Assembly: GCA_017449495.1 (NCBI GenBank)
Contig: JAFTFO010000025.1
Location: forward strand, 1-50,006
DNA from: Prevotella sp.
Lineage (GTDB): Bacteria; Bacteroidota; Bacteroidia; Bacteroidales; Bacteroidaceae
DNA: 50,006 nt
Direction: 5' to 3'
Below, piece after piece: positions 1 to 9,139 of the stretch (position 1 is its first letter; the number at the start of each line of letters is the position of its first letter). Below the pieces are notes generated by a model. It made no database searches. It was given only the letters and a program-made list of their open reading frames with translations, and was not told the origin of the DNA. Made by a program: the position numbers and the translations under genes.

Positions 1-1
1 C

Positions 2-1492
2 TCTGCCATCCCCTCGAAGCAGGGCGCGTCGGACTTCGACCAGAGCTACGACCGCTACAGGAATGACCACATCGTGTTCGAGCATTGCCTGACGAAGGCC
101 TTCGACGAGACGGAGGACGTGGCCGACAGGGAGGAGCGGGGACATGCGGCGCTCATCCGTCTGGCCCAATACTGCATGGAGTCGGGCGTGCCGATGGCCG
201 TGGCCCGCAGGATGGCCACGCTCTATGCCAACATCGGCGCCGACGCCGAACTGGTGGAGCGGGTATTCGACAACGCCTACCGTGAGAGCCACGTCAGGCG
301 GTACATGGAGAAGAAGGGCATCCAGCGCACGAGGCACATCCCGCCCGAGGCGCTGCTGACGATGAAGATCAATATCTTCCTCAACGCCAACTACGAACTG
401 CGGAAGAACGTGATGCGGGGTGTGGCCGAATACCGCATGAGGACGGGCGTCGGCTTCTCGTTTCAGGACCTGACGGAGGAGGCCCGCAACTCAATCACGA
501 TGCGGGCCCTGGAGCAGGGCATCCGCTGCTGGGACAAGGACATCAGGCGCTACGTGAACTCCGACGACATCGGGCGTTACGACCCGCTGAACGACTACTT
601 AGAACATCTGCCGCGCTGGGATGGGAAGGACCGTGTGACGGCTCTCGCCCAGAGGGTGCCGACGGAGTGGGAGGAATGGACGCACCTGTTCCACGTCTGG
701 ATGCGCTCGATGGTGGCGATGTGGCTCGGCAAGGGACAGTTGACGGGTAATGCCCTCGTACCTTTATTAATAGGAAGGCAGGGCTGCGGCAAGTCGAGTT
801 TCTGCCGTATCCTGCTGCCCCGCGACCTGTTGGACTACTATAACGACCGCATCAACTTCAAGAACGAGCAGGACCTGAACCTCGGGCTGACGTCGTTCGG
901 ACTGATCAACCTCGACGAGTTCGACAAGATCACGAGCCGTCAGCAGATTGTGCTGAAGTACCTCGTGTCGACGGCCGACCTGAAGTACCGCCCGCCCTAT
1001 GGCAAGGCCTACACCGTGAACCGCCGCTACGCCTCGTTCATCGGCACCACCAACGAACAGACGCCGCTGACCGATCCCTCAGGCTCACGACGGTTTGTCT
1101 GCGTGGCCGTCGACGGCGACATCGACTTCCTGTCGCCCGTGCAGCACGACCAGCTCTTCGCCCAGCTGCTCAGCGAGATCCGCCACGGCGAGCGCTACTG
1201 GCTGACAAAGGACGAGGAGCGGGCGCTGATGGAGCACAACCTACAGTACCAGCGGCTGAATGGCCTCGGCGAGATGCTCATGGCCGTCGTCCAGAAGCCC
1301 CGTCAGGACGAGGAAGGCGAGTGGATGTTGCTGAAAGACCTCTCTGCCCTGCTGAAGCAGCACTTCCGCAACTACAAGGAGGAGGCTGGCACGCTCATCA
1401 AACTGGGCGGCTACCTCAGCCGCCCGGAGTACAAGTTCGAAAGCAAGCGCACCAACAGCGGCACCGCCTACTTGGTCAAGAAGAAAGAATAA
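2..1492 (+). CDS. VirE/VapE-family P-loop protein (DUF3874-type C-terminus), 5' partial
   Basis: The reading frame is open from base 2, so the gene starts left of the window; the GTG at 74 is only an internal codon. About 496 residues are visible. A Walker A motif GRQGCGKS (bases 773-796) is followed by a Walker B LINLDEFDK near 905-930, a sensor-like GTTN and an SGSRRF arginine-finger-like stretch, in the order seen in VirE/VapE superfamily-3-helicase-like proteins. The charged C-terminal part fits the DUF3874 domain that ends these proteins in Bacteroidota. Family members usually sit in mobile islands or phage-like elements, often behind a BT4734-type primase-like N-terminus, which would lie outside this window. 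The role in replication or maintenance of an element is inference. The gene looks more GC-rich than the ATPase gene behind it. Confidence 0.8.
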   Translation, partial: SAIPSKQGASDFDQSYDRYRNDHIVFEHCLTKAFDETEDVADREERGHAALIRLAQYCMESGVPMAVARRMATLYANIGADAELVERVFDNAYRESHVRRYMEKKGIQRTRHIPPEALLTMKINIFLNANYELRKNVMRGVAEYRMRTGVGFSFQDLTEEARNSITMRALEQGIRCWDKDIRRYVNSDDIGRYDPLNDYLEHLPRWDGKDRVTALAQRVPTEWEEWTHLFHVWMRSMVAMWLGKGQLTGNALVPLLIGRQGCGKSSFCRILLPRDLLDYYNDRINFKNEQDLNLGLTSFGLINLDEFDKITSRQQIVLKYLVSTADLKYRPPYGKAYTVNRRYASFIGTTNEQTPLTDPSGSRRFVCVAVDGDIDFLSPVQHDQLFAQLLSEIRHGERYWLTKDEERALMEHNLQYQRLNGLGEMLMAVVQKPRQDEEGEWMLLKDLSALLKQHFRNYKEEAGTLIKLGGYLSRPEYKFESKRTNSGTAYLVKKKE

Positions 1493-1525
1493 GGAAAGGG
1501 AAATTATAGATTTTCTATTATTGAA

Positions 1526-1557
1526 TTTGTATAATTGAAATATTTTGTTTAACTTTG
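1526..1557 (+). promoter_or_regulatory. Bacteroidota-type promoter of the ATPase gene
   Basis: TTTG (1526-1529), 20 bp, then TAACTTTG (1550-1557) matches the sigma-ABfr consensus (-33 TTTG, -7 TAnnTTTG). The first ATG lies only 14 bp after the -7 box, so the transcript would have a very short leader. Confidence 0.65.
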
Positions 1558-1571
1558 TGCCCAAAAGCAAC

Positions 1572-2711
1572 ATGATGGAGAATCCTTTTTACATAACAGG
1601 TATCATACCAGAGCCCTATTTTTGTGATAGGGAGAAAGAAACGGCTTGGATGGTGCGTACATTAGGGAACAAGGCGCATATCCTGTTGACCTCGCCCCGA
1701 AGAATGGGCAAAACACAGTTGGTGCGCCACGTATTCGAACAGTCTTCTATCAAGGACAACTACTATACCTTCTATACAGATATCTACCCCACCACCAGTC
1801 TGAATGAGTTTGTCTTGTTCCTCAGCAAGGAGATTTATGCCGTATTGGTACCCAAAGGGAAGACCGTGCTTGACAAATTCCTGGCGGCTCTTCACTCGCT
1901 GGCAGGCAGTTTCGGCTACGACCCGATCTCCAACACACCCACTTTCAATATCAAACTGGGCGACATCCACTCCCCTGAACTGACGCTGGAAGAGATTTTC
2001 CGCTATCTGGAGCAGGCAGACAAACCCTGCATTTTCGCCATAGACGAATTTCAACAGATCGCCAACTATCCGGAAAAAAACGTAGAAGCAACGCTACGTA
2101 CCCATATCCAAAAAATGAACAACTGCCTGTTCATCTATGCCGGCAGCAACCGTCATATCTTGGAAAATATGTTCAACTCTGCTGCGAGACCCTTCTACAA
2201 TAGCGCAGAACAGATTTATCTGGACTGCATCCCCAAAGACATCTATACGGGGTTTGCAGCAGAACAATTCGTAAAAACCGCCCGCAGCATTACCCCCGAG
2301 GCACTATCTCTTGCCTACGACCTTTTCGAGGGTCACACATACTATGTCCACAATGTGCTCCATAACGCCTTCGCTTATTTTGATTCCGACAAGGTCTTGG
2401 ATGAACCAGATATCAACAAGACGCTCAGTGACATTTTGGAAGAGAAAGGCCGCACCTTTGCCATGGTGATGAACCAGCTGAACTACCAGCAAAAGGAGAC
2501 GTTGGTTGCCATTGCTAAGGAAGGAAAGGTCAGCGGAGTCACCTCTGCCCGTTTTGTCAAGAAACATGCGCTGAAATCTCCCAGTTCCGTCCAGTATGCT
2601 ATCAGCATATTGTTGGAGAAACAACTCCTGACCTATCAAAGTGAGGAACGAACAAAGGTTTACAGCGTCGCCGACCGCTTCATGGAAATGTGGATCTGCA
2701 AGACCTACTAA
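1572..2711 (+). CDS. Archaeal-type AAA+ ATPase with C-terminal winged-helix
   Basis: A cytosolic P-loop ATPase of about 379 residues. Walker A is SPRRMGKT (residues 41-48) and Walker B is IFAIDEF (residues 154-160). A sensor-like AGSNR follows, and the last 80 residues look like a winged helix (QKETLVAIAKEG onwards). This matches the archaeal ATPase family (PF01637 type), which is abundant in Bacteroides and Prevotella and has no firm function; DNA or protein handling tied to mobile DNA is often assumed. I start at the ATG pair 1572/1575, because the upstream in-frame codons overlap the promoter at 1550-1557. The gene stands alone between its own promoter and a two-hairpin terminator. The link to the upstream VirE gene is positional only. 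Confidence 0.8.
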   Translation: MMENPFYITGIIPEPYFCDREKETAWMVRTLGNKAHILLTSPRRMGKTQLVRHVFEQSSIKDNYYTFYTDIYPTTSLNEFVLFLSKEIYAVLVPKGKTVLDKFLAALHSLAGSFGYDPISNTPTFNIKLGDIHSPELTLEEIFRYLEQADKPCIFAIDEFQQIANYPEKNVEATLRTHIQKMNNCLFIYAGSNRHILENMFNSAARPFYNSAEQIYLDCIPKDIYTGFAAEQFVKTARSITPEALSLAYDLFEGHTYYVHNVLHNAFAYFDSDKVLDEPDINKTLSDILEEKGRTFAMVMNQLNYQQKETLVAIAKEGKVSGVTSARFVKKHALKSPSSVQYAISILLEKQLLTYQSEERTKVYSVADRFMEMWICKTY

Positions 2712-2714
2712 TTA

Positions 2715-2743
2715 TCCCCGAAGCCGGTGTGAAGCTTCGGGGA
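2715..2743 (+). terminator. Hairpin after the ATPase gene
   Basis: A perfect 10-bp stem (TCCCCGAAGC / GCTTCGGGGA) with a 9-nt loop begins 3 bp after the stop codon. No clear T-run follows. Confidence 0.6.
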
Positions 2744-2767
2744 TGATTGATAAAGAGGGTTTGCATT

Positions 2768-2794
2768 AACTCACGGGACCTGCCCCCGTGAGTT
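2768..2794. terminator. Second hairpin, probably bidirectional
   Basis: A perfect 10-bp stem (AACTCACGGG / CCCGTGAGTT) with a 7-nt loop lies between the converging ATPase gene and the small minus-strand ORF ending at 2803. It could serve both directions. Confidence 0.6.
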
Positions 2795-2802
2795 CTTGAA
2801 TG

Positions 2803-3147
2803 TTATTCCTCCGGCGAGACGATGAACTTCACCATACAGTAGACATCGTGGTTGCTCTTCACGCGGAACTTCAGATTGTACTCACCCGGCTCACACTTCG
2901 AGCTGACGAACACGGGCCAGCCTCCCCACTGATAACCAGACGGGAAGCCGAAGTAGCCGGCGGGAGCACAGTCGGGATCGAGTTCAAGAGCGTTGAAATC
3001 CAACTTTTCGTCCGCGCTTTCCTTTGGAGCCCAGTCGAAGTCGAAGGGTGGATAGGAGTTGGCCTTGCACTCTATCACATCCGTGCTCGTCTTGATCATC
3101 GTGTACTTCCAGCCATCGCCAGTGGCGAAATAGCAGGGAGCTTTCAC
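2803..3147 (-). CDS. Small hypothetical protein, possibly a gene remnant
   Basis: A 114-residue ORF with a GTG start. I do not recognise it. The alternation of aromatic and charged residues and the ending VYCMVKFIV suggest a small beta-sandwich. There is no signal peptide. The 5' side is poor: the frame meets a TGA about 12 codons upstream, and two nearby ATGs (bases 3187 and 3179) belong to frames that stop after 3 and 5 codons. A weak -7-like TGTCTTTG lies at 3219-3212. The frame may therefore be what is left of a longer secreted protein after a frameshift, or a real gene with a GTG start. An inverted repeat ATGTTTG-TTTTT-CAAACAT lies upstream at 3220-3238. Confidence 0.4.
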   Translation of the reverse strand: MKAPCYFATGDGWKYTMIKTSTDVIECKANSYPPFDFDWAPKESADEKLDFNALELDPDCAPAGYFGFPSGYQWGGWPVFVSSKCEPGEYNLKFRVKSNHDVYCMVKFIVSPEE

Positions 3148-3290
3148 GCTGGGTTTGCTCTTTAGTGTGTCGTCTTCATACCGTCATGTTTATACCTTGA
3201 ACAATATACTGCAAAGACAATGTTTGTTTTTCAAACATAAGCCGAAACCCATGAAGATTAAGTCATTGTTAACAAAGCCTTAGACGAAAA

Positions 3291-3322
3291 TATGAAGCAT
3301 CGCCAGGTGGCGATGCTTCATA
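3291..3322 (-). terminator. Terminator of secDF
   Basis: A perfect 14-bp stem (TATGAAGCATCGCC and its complement) with loop AGGT lies 26 bp past the secDF stop, in an AT-rich flank. Confidence 0.8.
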
Positions 3323-3348
3323 TTATATATATTAATAAGGTGTAAGCC

Positions 3349-6300
3349 TTATTTCTTTGCGGGTGCCTGAGCTGCTTCGTCTTCTTTGATGGTGCGACCC
3401 ATGGTCAGGTAGGCCACAGGAGCAGCGATGAAGATAGACGACAGCGTACCGAAGACAACACCGAGGATCATAGCGAACGAGAACGAGCGGATGCTATCAC
3501 CACCGAGGATGAAGATGGCGAGCAACACGATCAGAGTCGTCACTGAGGTGTTGATGGTACGGGCCAGCGTCTGGTTCAGCGAGTCGTTGAACAGGGTCTG
3601 ACGGTCGCGCTTGCCATAGAGGCCGATGTTCTCACGGATACGGTCGAAGACCACCACCTTATCGTTGATGGAGTAACCGATCACCGTCAGGATAGCACCG
3701 ATGAAGGTCTGGTCGATCTCGAGTGACATCGGAACCCATCCCCAGAGGACAGAGTACCAGCCAATCACGATGAGGGCATCGAGAGCCAGGGCAACGGTAG
3801 AACCTACGGAGAAGGCCACGTTGCGGAAGCGCAGCAGGATGTAGAGGAAGATGGCCACCAGGGCGATGATCACACTGATGATAGCACCGTATGTGATATC
3901 CTTAGCCACCGAAGGACCTACCTTCGCACTTGAGATGATACTTCCACCCTGACGGATATCAGGATTCTTGAACGACTCGACACTCTCCTGCGAGACGAGG
4001 CCGGCCTTCTTCAGGGTGTTGAAGAGGATGGTTTCTGCCTGGTCGTCGACATCAGGATTGTTCGACTCGATATCCCAGTTGGTAGAGATACGAACGGTTT
4101 TGCCGTCGGTACCGAGGGCGATGACGCTGGTGTTGGCCTCTTTCTGGGCGTTCTCACCCATCGTGTTGACGAAGGCACCAGCCAGAGCCTGACGAACCTG
4201 CTCCACAGGCGTCTCCTTGTCGAGGGTGACCACGTAGTTACGACCACCCGTGAAGTCGATGCTCTGGCTCAGGCCGCGAACGGCGAACGAGATGCAGAAG
4301 ATGACAGCTGCAACGCCCCAGATGATGAACGACTTCTTATAGATGCCCATGAAGTTGTAGTGTACATTCTGCATGAGGTTCTTCGAGTAGCCGGTGACGA
4401 AGGTCAGCTTGGTCCACTTGTCCTTGCTCAGCATGTGGTCGTAAACCACACGTGTCATATAGACAGCCGTGAAGAATGATACGACGATACCGATGATCCA
4501 GGTCGTGGCGAAGCCCTTCACAGGACCTGTACCGAAGTAGAGCAGGATGATACCTGTGATCAAAGAGGTCAGGTTCGAGTCGAAGATAGCTGAGAAGGCG
4601 TTCGAATAACCCTTGTTGAGAGCTTCCTTCACCGAGAGACCCTTGCGGAGCTCTTCCTTGATACGCTCATAGATCAGCACGTTAGCATCCACAGCCGTAC
4701 CCAGGGTCAGCACGATACCGGCGATACCGGGCATGGTCAGTGCAGCCTGGAACGATGTCAGGATACCGAGTGTGAAGAACAGGTTGAAGAGCAGGGCGAT
4801 ATCGGAGAGGATACCGGGAATCCAGCCGTACAGCATGATCATGTAGATCATCAGCAGCCCGAAGGCCACGATGAAGGAGATGACACCCTGCTTGATGGAC
4901 TGTGCACCCAGTGACGGGCCAACGACCTCCTCCTGTACGATACGGGTCGGAGCCGGCATCTTACCTGAGTTCAGCGTGTTGGCAAGGTCCTTGGTATCCT
5001 CGATGGTGAAGTTACCAGTAATCTGAGAGTTACCACCATCGATCTGTGTCAGGATACGGGGAGCAGAGTAAACGGCGTCGTCGAGCACGATGGCTACGGC
5101 CTTGCCGATGTTCTGCTTCGTGATCTGGCTCCAGCGGCGGGCACCGTCAGAGTTCATCTGCATCGACACGCAGGGATGACCCATCTGGTCGAAGTCGTCC
5201 TTACCGTTGGTGATGACATCACCCTCCAACGGTGCACGTCCAGAGGGCTCCGTGATCTTCAGGGCATAGAGCTCGAAGATGTCACCACGGGTATTCTGAC
5301 CACCAAAGTCCTCAGCCTTGGCACCCCAGCGGAGCTTCAGCTCAGCAGGCAGGATCTGACGGGCGAGGTCGGAGTAGATGATCTTGTTGATCTCTGCGGT
5401 ATCACGGGCGTTGGCATAACCTACCACTGCGAGCGTGTTACCCTGAGTGGGCTGGAAGATCGAGAACAGGGGATTCTGCTTCTTGGCCTGCTCAACAGCC
5501 TTGGTGTCGGCGCCATTGTCCTTCTTGGCCAGCTTGGCTGCCAGGTCGTTGGCAGCAGCCTTCACAGTGTCGGCAACAGCCTCCACAGCCTCGGCAGCAG
5601 CGGTCGTATCTTCCTCAACGACCTCACCACCCTGAATGGCATAGCGCTGGTTCAGCTGTGCCAGCAGCGGGGTGATCTCCTGAGAGTTATAAGTCTCCCA
5701 GAACTCGAGGTTGGCAGAGCCCTGAAGGAGTTTACGCACACGCTCCGGCTCCTTGATACCAGGCATCTCGACCATGATACGGCCGCTCTGGCCTTCGAGT
5801 TTCTGAATATTTGGCTGGACAACACCGAACTTGTCGATACGGTTACGAACCACATTGAACGAGTTGTCGACGGCGGAAGCCACCTCGGTACGCAGGGCTG
5901 ACTCTACCTCAGAGTCTGTGCTCTGGGTGCTTACCTTACCCTTCATCTGCTGGGTAGCAAAGATGGCGGCGAGGGGACGACCGTTACCTTCTTGTTTCCA
6001 ATACTTCACGAACAGAGAGATGAAGTCGTTCTGGCTTGTCTCTTCTTCCTTCTTGGCCAGTTCCATTGCCTTCTTGTAGGCAGCGTCCTGCTTGTGGTCG
6101 GCGAGCACGTCGACAACATCGGGTACCGACACCTCAAGAATCACGTTCATACCGCCCTTCAGGTCAAGACCCAGGCCAATCTCCATCTCACGGCACTGCT
6201 TCAGCGAGTAGATGCCCATATACACCTTCTCGTTGTTGATTGAGTCGAGGTACTCCGCACCAGCTTCCTCACCCATGGCGGCAGCCTTACTCTCGTAGTG

Positions 6301-6387
6301 GCGTGTCACGAATGAGAAGGAGAGGTAGAAGCAGCACACGAGCATCAGAAGCACTGCGATTACTTTTACAATTCCTTTGTTTTGCAT
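3349..6387 (-). CDS. secDF: Protein translocase subunit SecDF (fused)
   Basis: At 1012 residues this is the SecD-SecF fusion typical of Bacteroidota. It sits in the inner membrane and uses the proton gradient to pull secreted proteins through SecYEG. The SecD half has a first membrane helix near residues 7-27, then GLGLDLKGGMNVILEV, the RNRIDKFGV motif of the periplasmic P1 domain, an Ala/Lys-rich insertion near residues 255-300, and a six-helix bundle. The SecF half starts near residue 670 and carries DFTGGRNY and a second six-helix bundle. The C-terminus is a short charged tail. The gene is monocistronic, with a terminator behind it and a promoter-like TATATTTG ahead of it. Confidence 0.97.
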   Translation of the reverse strand: MQNKGIVKVIAVLLMLVCCFYLSFSFVTRHYESKAAAMGEEAGAEYLDSINNEKVYMGIYSLKQCREMEIGLGLDLKGGMNVILEVSVPDVVDVLADHKQDAAYKKAMELAKKEEETSQNDFISLFVKYWKQEGNGRPLAAIFATQQMKGKVSTQSTDSEVESALRTEVASAVDNSFNVVRNRIDKFGVVQPNIQKLEGQSGRIMVEMPGIKEPERVRKLLQGSANLEFWETYNSQEITPLLAQLNQRYAIQGGEVVEEDTTAAAEAVEAVADTVKAAANDLAAKLAKKDNGADTKAVEQAKKQNPLFSIFQPTQGNTLAVVGYANARDTAEINKIIYSDLARQILPAELKLRWGAKAEDFGGQNTRGDIFELYALKITEPSGRAPLEGDVITNGKDDFDQMGHPCVSMQMNSDGARRWSQITKQNIGKAVAIVLDDAVYSAPRILTQIDGGNSQITGNFTIEDTKDLANTLNSGKMPAPTRIVQEEVVGPSLGAQSIKQGVISFIVAFGLLMIYMIMLYGWIPGILSDIALLFNLFFTLGILTSFQAALTMPGIAGIVLTLGTAVDANVLIYERIKEELRKGLSVKEALNKGYSNAFSAIFDSNLTSLITGIILLYFGTGPVKGFATTWIIGIVVSFFTAVYMTRVVYDHMLSKDKWTKLTFVTGYSKNLMQNVHYNFMGIYKKSFIIWGVAAVIFCISFAVRGLSQSIDFTGGRNYVVTLDKETPVEQVRQALAGAFVNTMGENAQKEANTSVIALGTDGKTVRISTNWDIESNNPDVDDQAETILFNTLKKAGLVSQESVESFKNPDIRQGGSIISSAKVGPSVAKDITYGAIISVIIALVAIFLYILLRFRNVAFSVGSTVALALDALIVIGWYSVLWGWVPMSLEIDQTFIGAILTVIGYSINDKVVVFDRIRENIGLYGKRDRQTLFNDSLNQTLARTINTSVTTLIVLLAIFILGGDSIRSFSFAMILGVVFGTLSSIFIAAPVAYLTMGRTIKEDEAAQAPAKK

Positions 6388-6444
6388 TTTAATTTTTGAT
6401 GTTATTTATTATATTATATTCTGTTCGCGTACATTTTTAGCGTG

Positions 6445-6452
6445 CAAATATA
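6445..6452 (-). promoter_or_regulatory. -7 box of the secDF promoter
   Basis: Minus-strand TATATTTG fits TAnnTTTG, 58 bp upstream of the secDF start. I see no convincing -33 box at the usual distance. Confidence 0.45.
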
Positions 6453-6501
6453 GACATTTTTTTAGATATGGAAAAAAATATTGGTGTTTTTCATTCATTT
6501 T

Positions 6502-7602
6502 TTAAGGTTTATGCACTAATTTTAGCCAACAATAGATAGGATAATGGTCGCTGGCGTCAATTTCGTTATCAATTTTACAATTGTAAGGCGTGAAGTCGCT
6601 GGAGCACAAAATGTGGTCGATACGGAAGAAAAAGCCTTTCCGATTATATGACAAACCCACGCCACGGCCCGTCTCGGCGTAGCAGTCCGTCAGTCCCTCG
6701 GAGATGACATGACGGGAATAGGAGATAGGGTTATCATTGAAGTCACCGCAGACGATGGCAGGGTACTGGCTGTGTTGCTCGATATAACGGTGTATTGCCT
6801 CTGCCGCCTTGGCCCGGATGACGCTGGACCGGCTGACCTTCTCCAATAGTGCCTTCGACTCCTCCCTGACCGTGTCGCGCTTCAACTTTCCACGGATCAT
6901 CCTCTCATAGCGGTCACGGTCTTCCAGACTCAGATGGGTGCCCTCCAGATGGTTGTTGATGACCATCACGGTGTCGCTGCCCACTTTCAGGAACCATGCC
7001 ACAGAGCCGTTATACATCGACTCATAGGGTATCTGCTCCCGCCAAAGAATCGGATAGCGGGTGTGAATACCAAGCCCGTTCGTCAGTTCATCATTGGTAC
7101 AGAGGAAGATGGTATCGTTATAGGGATACACCTTCTTATAGCGATGGAGGACATATCGGCGCCAGGTGTCCACATCTTCCTGAAGGCATACGATGTCGGC
7201 ATCCTGACGGACCAGGAAGTTATAGATGGTGTCGAAGCCCTCATTGTCTTTGTAGCGGTCGATGCCGGAGTACATACACACATTATACGACAGCACCTTG
7301 ATTGCACCCTCGGGTACATCCTGAGCCGAGTGCATCGGCATATAGAGTGTCAGCGGGGGAAAGGCCAAGAGATAGCCCACTATCGGAATCCACACCTTCC
7401 GCCACTTGAACGTGAGCCAGAAAAAGATAAACAGCAGGTTGACCAACATGAATATGGGGAAGGCCATACCCAGGTTAGAGAGCAACGAGAAGGATGCAGG
7501 ATTAATATGGTCAGAATAGCCCGCCAACAGCATCAGCAGCACAGTAACCACATTCGCCCCGGCAAAGATGTTGACGGTCAGAGTCTTCAGTTGCTTGATC
7601 AT
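6502..7602 (-). CDS. Membrane-anchored endonuclease/exonuclease/phosphatase (EEP) family protein
   Basis: A 366-residue protein with three N-terminal hydrophobic segments (about residues 10-30, 42-62 and 70-90) followed by an EEP domain. The fold's active-site motifs appear in order: SYNV, CLQED (metal-binding Glu), INNHLEGTH (catalytic His), CGDFNDNP (Asp/Asn) and SDHYPI (Asp-His pair). EEP enzymes cleave phosphodiester or phosphate ester bonds in nucleic acids, lipids or inositides; the substrate here is unknown. The domain probably faces the periplasm, like related Bacteroidota proteins. The start ATG overlaps the rhomboid stop by 4 nt (ATGA), so the two genes are translationally coupled and probably one transcript. 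Confidence 0.85.
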   Translation of the reverse strand: MIKQLKTLTVNIFAGANVVTVLLMLLAGYSDHINPASFSLLSNLGMAFPIFMLVNLLFIFFWLTFKWRKVWIPIVGYLLAFPPLTLYMPMHSAQDVPEGAIKVLSYNVCMYSGIDRYKDNEGFDTIYNFLVRQDADIVCLQEDVDTWRRYVLHRYKKVYPYNDTIFLCTNDELTNGLGIHTRYPILWREQIPYESMYNGSVAWFLKVGSDTVMVINNHLEGTHLSLEDRDRYERMIRGKLKRDTVREESKALLEKVSRSSVIRAKAAEAIHRYIEQHSQYPAIVCGDFNDNPISYSRHVISEGLTDCYAETGRGVGLSYNRKGFFFRIDHILCSSDFTPYNCKIDNEIDASDHYPIYCWLKLVHKP

Positions 7603-8540
7603 CGCTCGTTGCTCGCATCGAAGAGCTTCTTCTTCTCTTCCTTCGTCAGACTATCATAGCCACTCTTACGAATCTTATCGAGGATGGCGTCAATCTCTTC
7701 CTGGTTCTTCCGCTTTCTGGCATTATATGCCTGATCCGCCTCTCGCGTCCCGCCGCCTTGCTCTGCATGCATCTGCGAGTGATTCTGGCGGTTGTTCTGC
7801 TGCCGCTGATCGAAGTTGCGCTTCAGGTTCTCAAAGAACTGCTGACCACGGCTACGGTCGTAGCTCCCATTCGGATGCTTGTTCCAGTAACGGATCATCA
7901 GATAGCCGAAGAGCATGCCGCCCAGGTGAGCCGTATGAGCCACACCATCGCCCGAAGAGCCGAGGGCCGAGAAGAACTCTATGGCCACATAGCCCAACAC
8001 GAACCACTTCGCCTTGATGGGGAAAGGGAAGGGGATGATAAACAGCCGCTCATTGGGGAAGGTCATACCAAAGGCGAGGATGACAGCATAGACGGCACCC
8101 GAAGCACCGATGGTGGTCCAGGCATTCAGGGCAGAAGCATACTGATGGCCATACTCCAGCACCATGCCTAATGTTGTTGCCGGCACCTGCTCTGCAACGG
8201 TCATATAGAAAGAGCCAAACTGTGCCAACTCCTGTAACAAGCCAGCTCCGATGCCACACGTAATGTAATAAAAAAGGAACTTTTTGGGACCCCATACATT
8301 TTCTATCACACAACCGAACATCCAAAGACCGAACATATTGGAGAGGATGTGCATAAAACTGGCATGCAGAAACAGGTAGGTCACCAACTGATAAAGATGG
8401 AAGTTGCTGGCCATGAAGAAATGCAGTCCGCCGATGTCTGCCAAGTCAATGCCGCGCATCTGGAATACCAGTGTGGCAAGGAAGGCGATCAAGTTGATGA
8501 TCAGCAGGTTCTTCGTGACGGGTGGTATGCGGAACATCAT
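7599..8540 (-). CDS. Rhomboid family intramembrane serine protease
   Basis: A 313-residue polytopic membrane protein with the rhomboid catalytic dyad: Ser147 in GASGAVYA and His205 in AHLGGMLFGY. The HASFMHILSNMFGLW segment (residues 59-73) is the conserved helix 2 region. The C-terminal 90 residues are a soluble, Gln/Asn- and Lys-rich tail, probably cytoplasmic. Rhomboids cut transmembrane substrates inside the bilayer; substrates in Bacteroidota are unknown. It is the first gene of a two-gene unit with the EEP protein. The start is ATGATG and either codon could be used. Confidence 0.93.
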   Translation of the reverse strand: MMFRIPPVTKNLLIINLIAFLATLVFQMRGIDLADIGGLHFFMASNFHLYQLVTYLFLHASFMHILSNMFGLWMFGCVIENVWGPKKFLFYYITCGIGAGLLQELAQFGSFYMTVAEQVPATTLGMVLEYGHQYASALNAWTTIGASGAVYAVILAFGMTFPNERLFIIPFPFPIKAKWFVLGYVAIEFFSALGSSGDGVAHTAHLGGMLFGYLMIRYWNKHPNGSYDRSRGQQFFENLKRNFDQRQQNNRQNHSQMHAEQGGGTREADQAYNARKRKNQEEIDAILDKIRKSGYDSLTKEEKKKLFDASNER

Positions 8541-8612
8541 GTCTATATACGCTTTAACGATTTATTTATTTTCGATTTTTCTCTTCCTTGTGCGTTTTGC
8601 ACATTTGCGCTG

Positions 8613-8620
8613 CAAAATTA
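8613..8620 (-). promoter_or_regulatory. -7 box of the rhomboid/EEP operon
   Basis: Minus-strand TAATTTTG, 72 bp upstream of the rhomboid start. No clear -33 box is visible at about 20 bp. Confidence 0.45.
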
Positions 8621-8702
8621 CGAAAAATATCTCGTTTTAGACTTAAAAATGAGGGGAATAGCACTTTTTTTTATTAAAAAAGCAATTTTTTCTCTTTTTT
8701 TG

Positions 8703-8733
8703 TTGTTTCTTTGAATACTTTACACTATATTTG
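8703..8733 (+). promoter_or_regulatory. Promoter of the HU gene
   Basis: TTG (8703-8705), 20 bp, then TATATTTG (8726-8733), with a T-rich stretch upstream. The leader is about 60 nt and AT-rich. Confidence 0.7.
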
Positions 8734-8796
8734 CCAAGAATTTCAGCGAATCATTCGTTTTATTACTATTAATAATTCATTTTAAATTTAAAAATT

Positions 8797-9069
8797 ATGA
8801 ACAAAACAGAATTGGTAGAGAAGATTGCAGCAGGTGCTGGTCTCTCAAAGGTAGACGCAAAGAAGGCTCTTGACGCCACAGTAGCAGCTATTAAGGACGC
8901 TCTCGTAGCAGGTGACAAGATCGCTCTCGTAGGTTTCGGTACATTCAGCGTAAACGAGCGCCCGGCTCGTGAGGGTATCAACCCCGCTACCAAGCAGAAG
9001 ATCAAGATTGCTGCCAAGAAGGTGGCAAAGTTCAAGGCTGGTGCTGAACTCGCTGACGCAATCAAATAA
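8797..9069 (+). CDS. HU-family DNA-binding protein
   Basis: A 90-residue nucleoid protein. It has the N-terminal helices (NKTELVEKIA), the GFGTFSV turn, and the arm with the conserved RPAREGINPATKQ segment, whose Arg-Asn-Pro residues intercalate into DNA. Length and sequence are those of classical HU rather than a long Bacteroidota variant. It bends and compacts DNA as a dimer. The gene is monocistronic, with its own promoter and a strong terminator. Codon use is skewed to a few preferred codons, as expected for high expression. Confidence 0.96.
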   Translation: MNKTELVEKIAAGAGLSKVDAKKALDATVAAIKDALVAGDKIALVGFGTFSVNERPAREGINPATKQKIKIAAKKVAKFKAGAELADAIK

Positions 9070-9090
9070 CTAAGATTGTAAAATAAAAAT

Positions 9091-9120
9091 ACATGGAGGC
9101 TTCGTCTGAAGCCTCCATGT
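9091..9120. terminator. Bidirectional terminator between HU and GH43 genes
   Basis: A perfect 13-bp stem (ACATGGAGGCTTC / GAAGCCTCCATGT) with loop GTCT. AT-rich flanks lie on both sides, and it sits between converging genes. Confidence 0.85.
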
Positions 9121-9139
9121 TATTTTATGCCGTCACACA

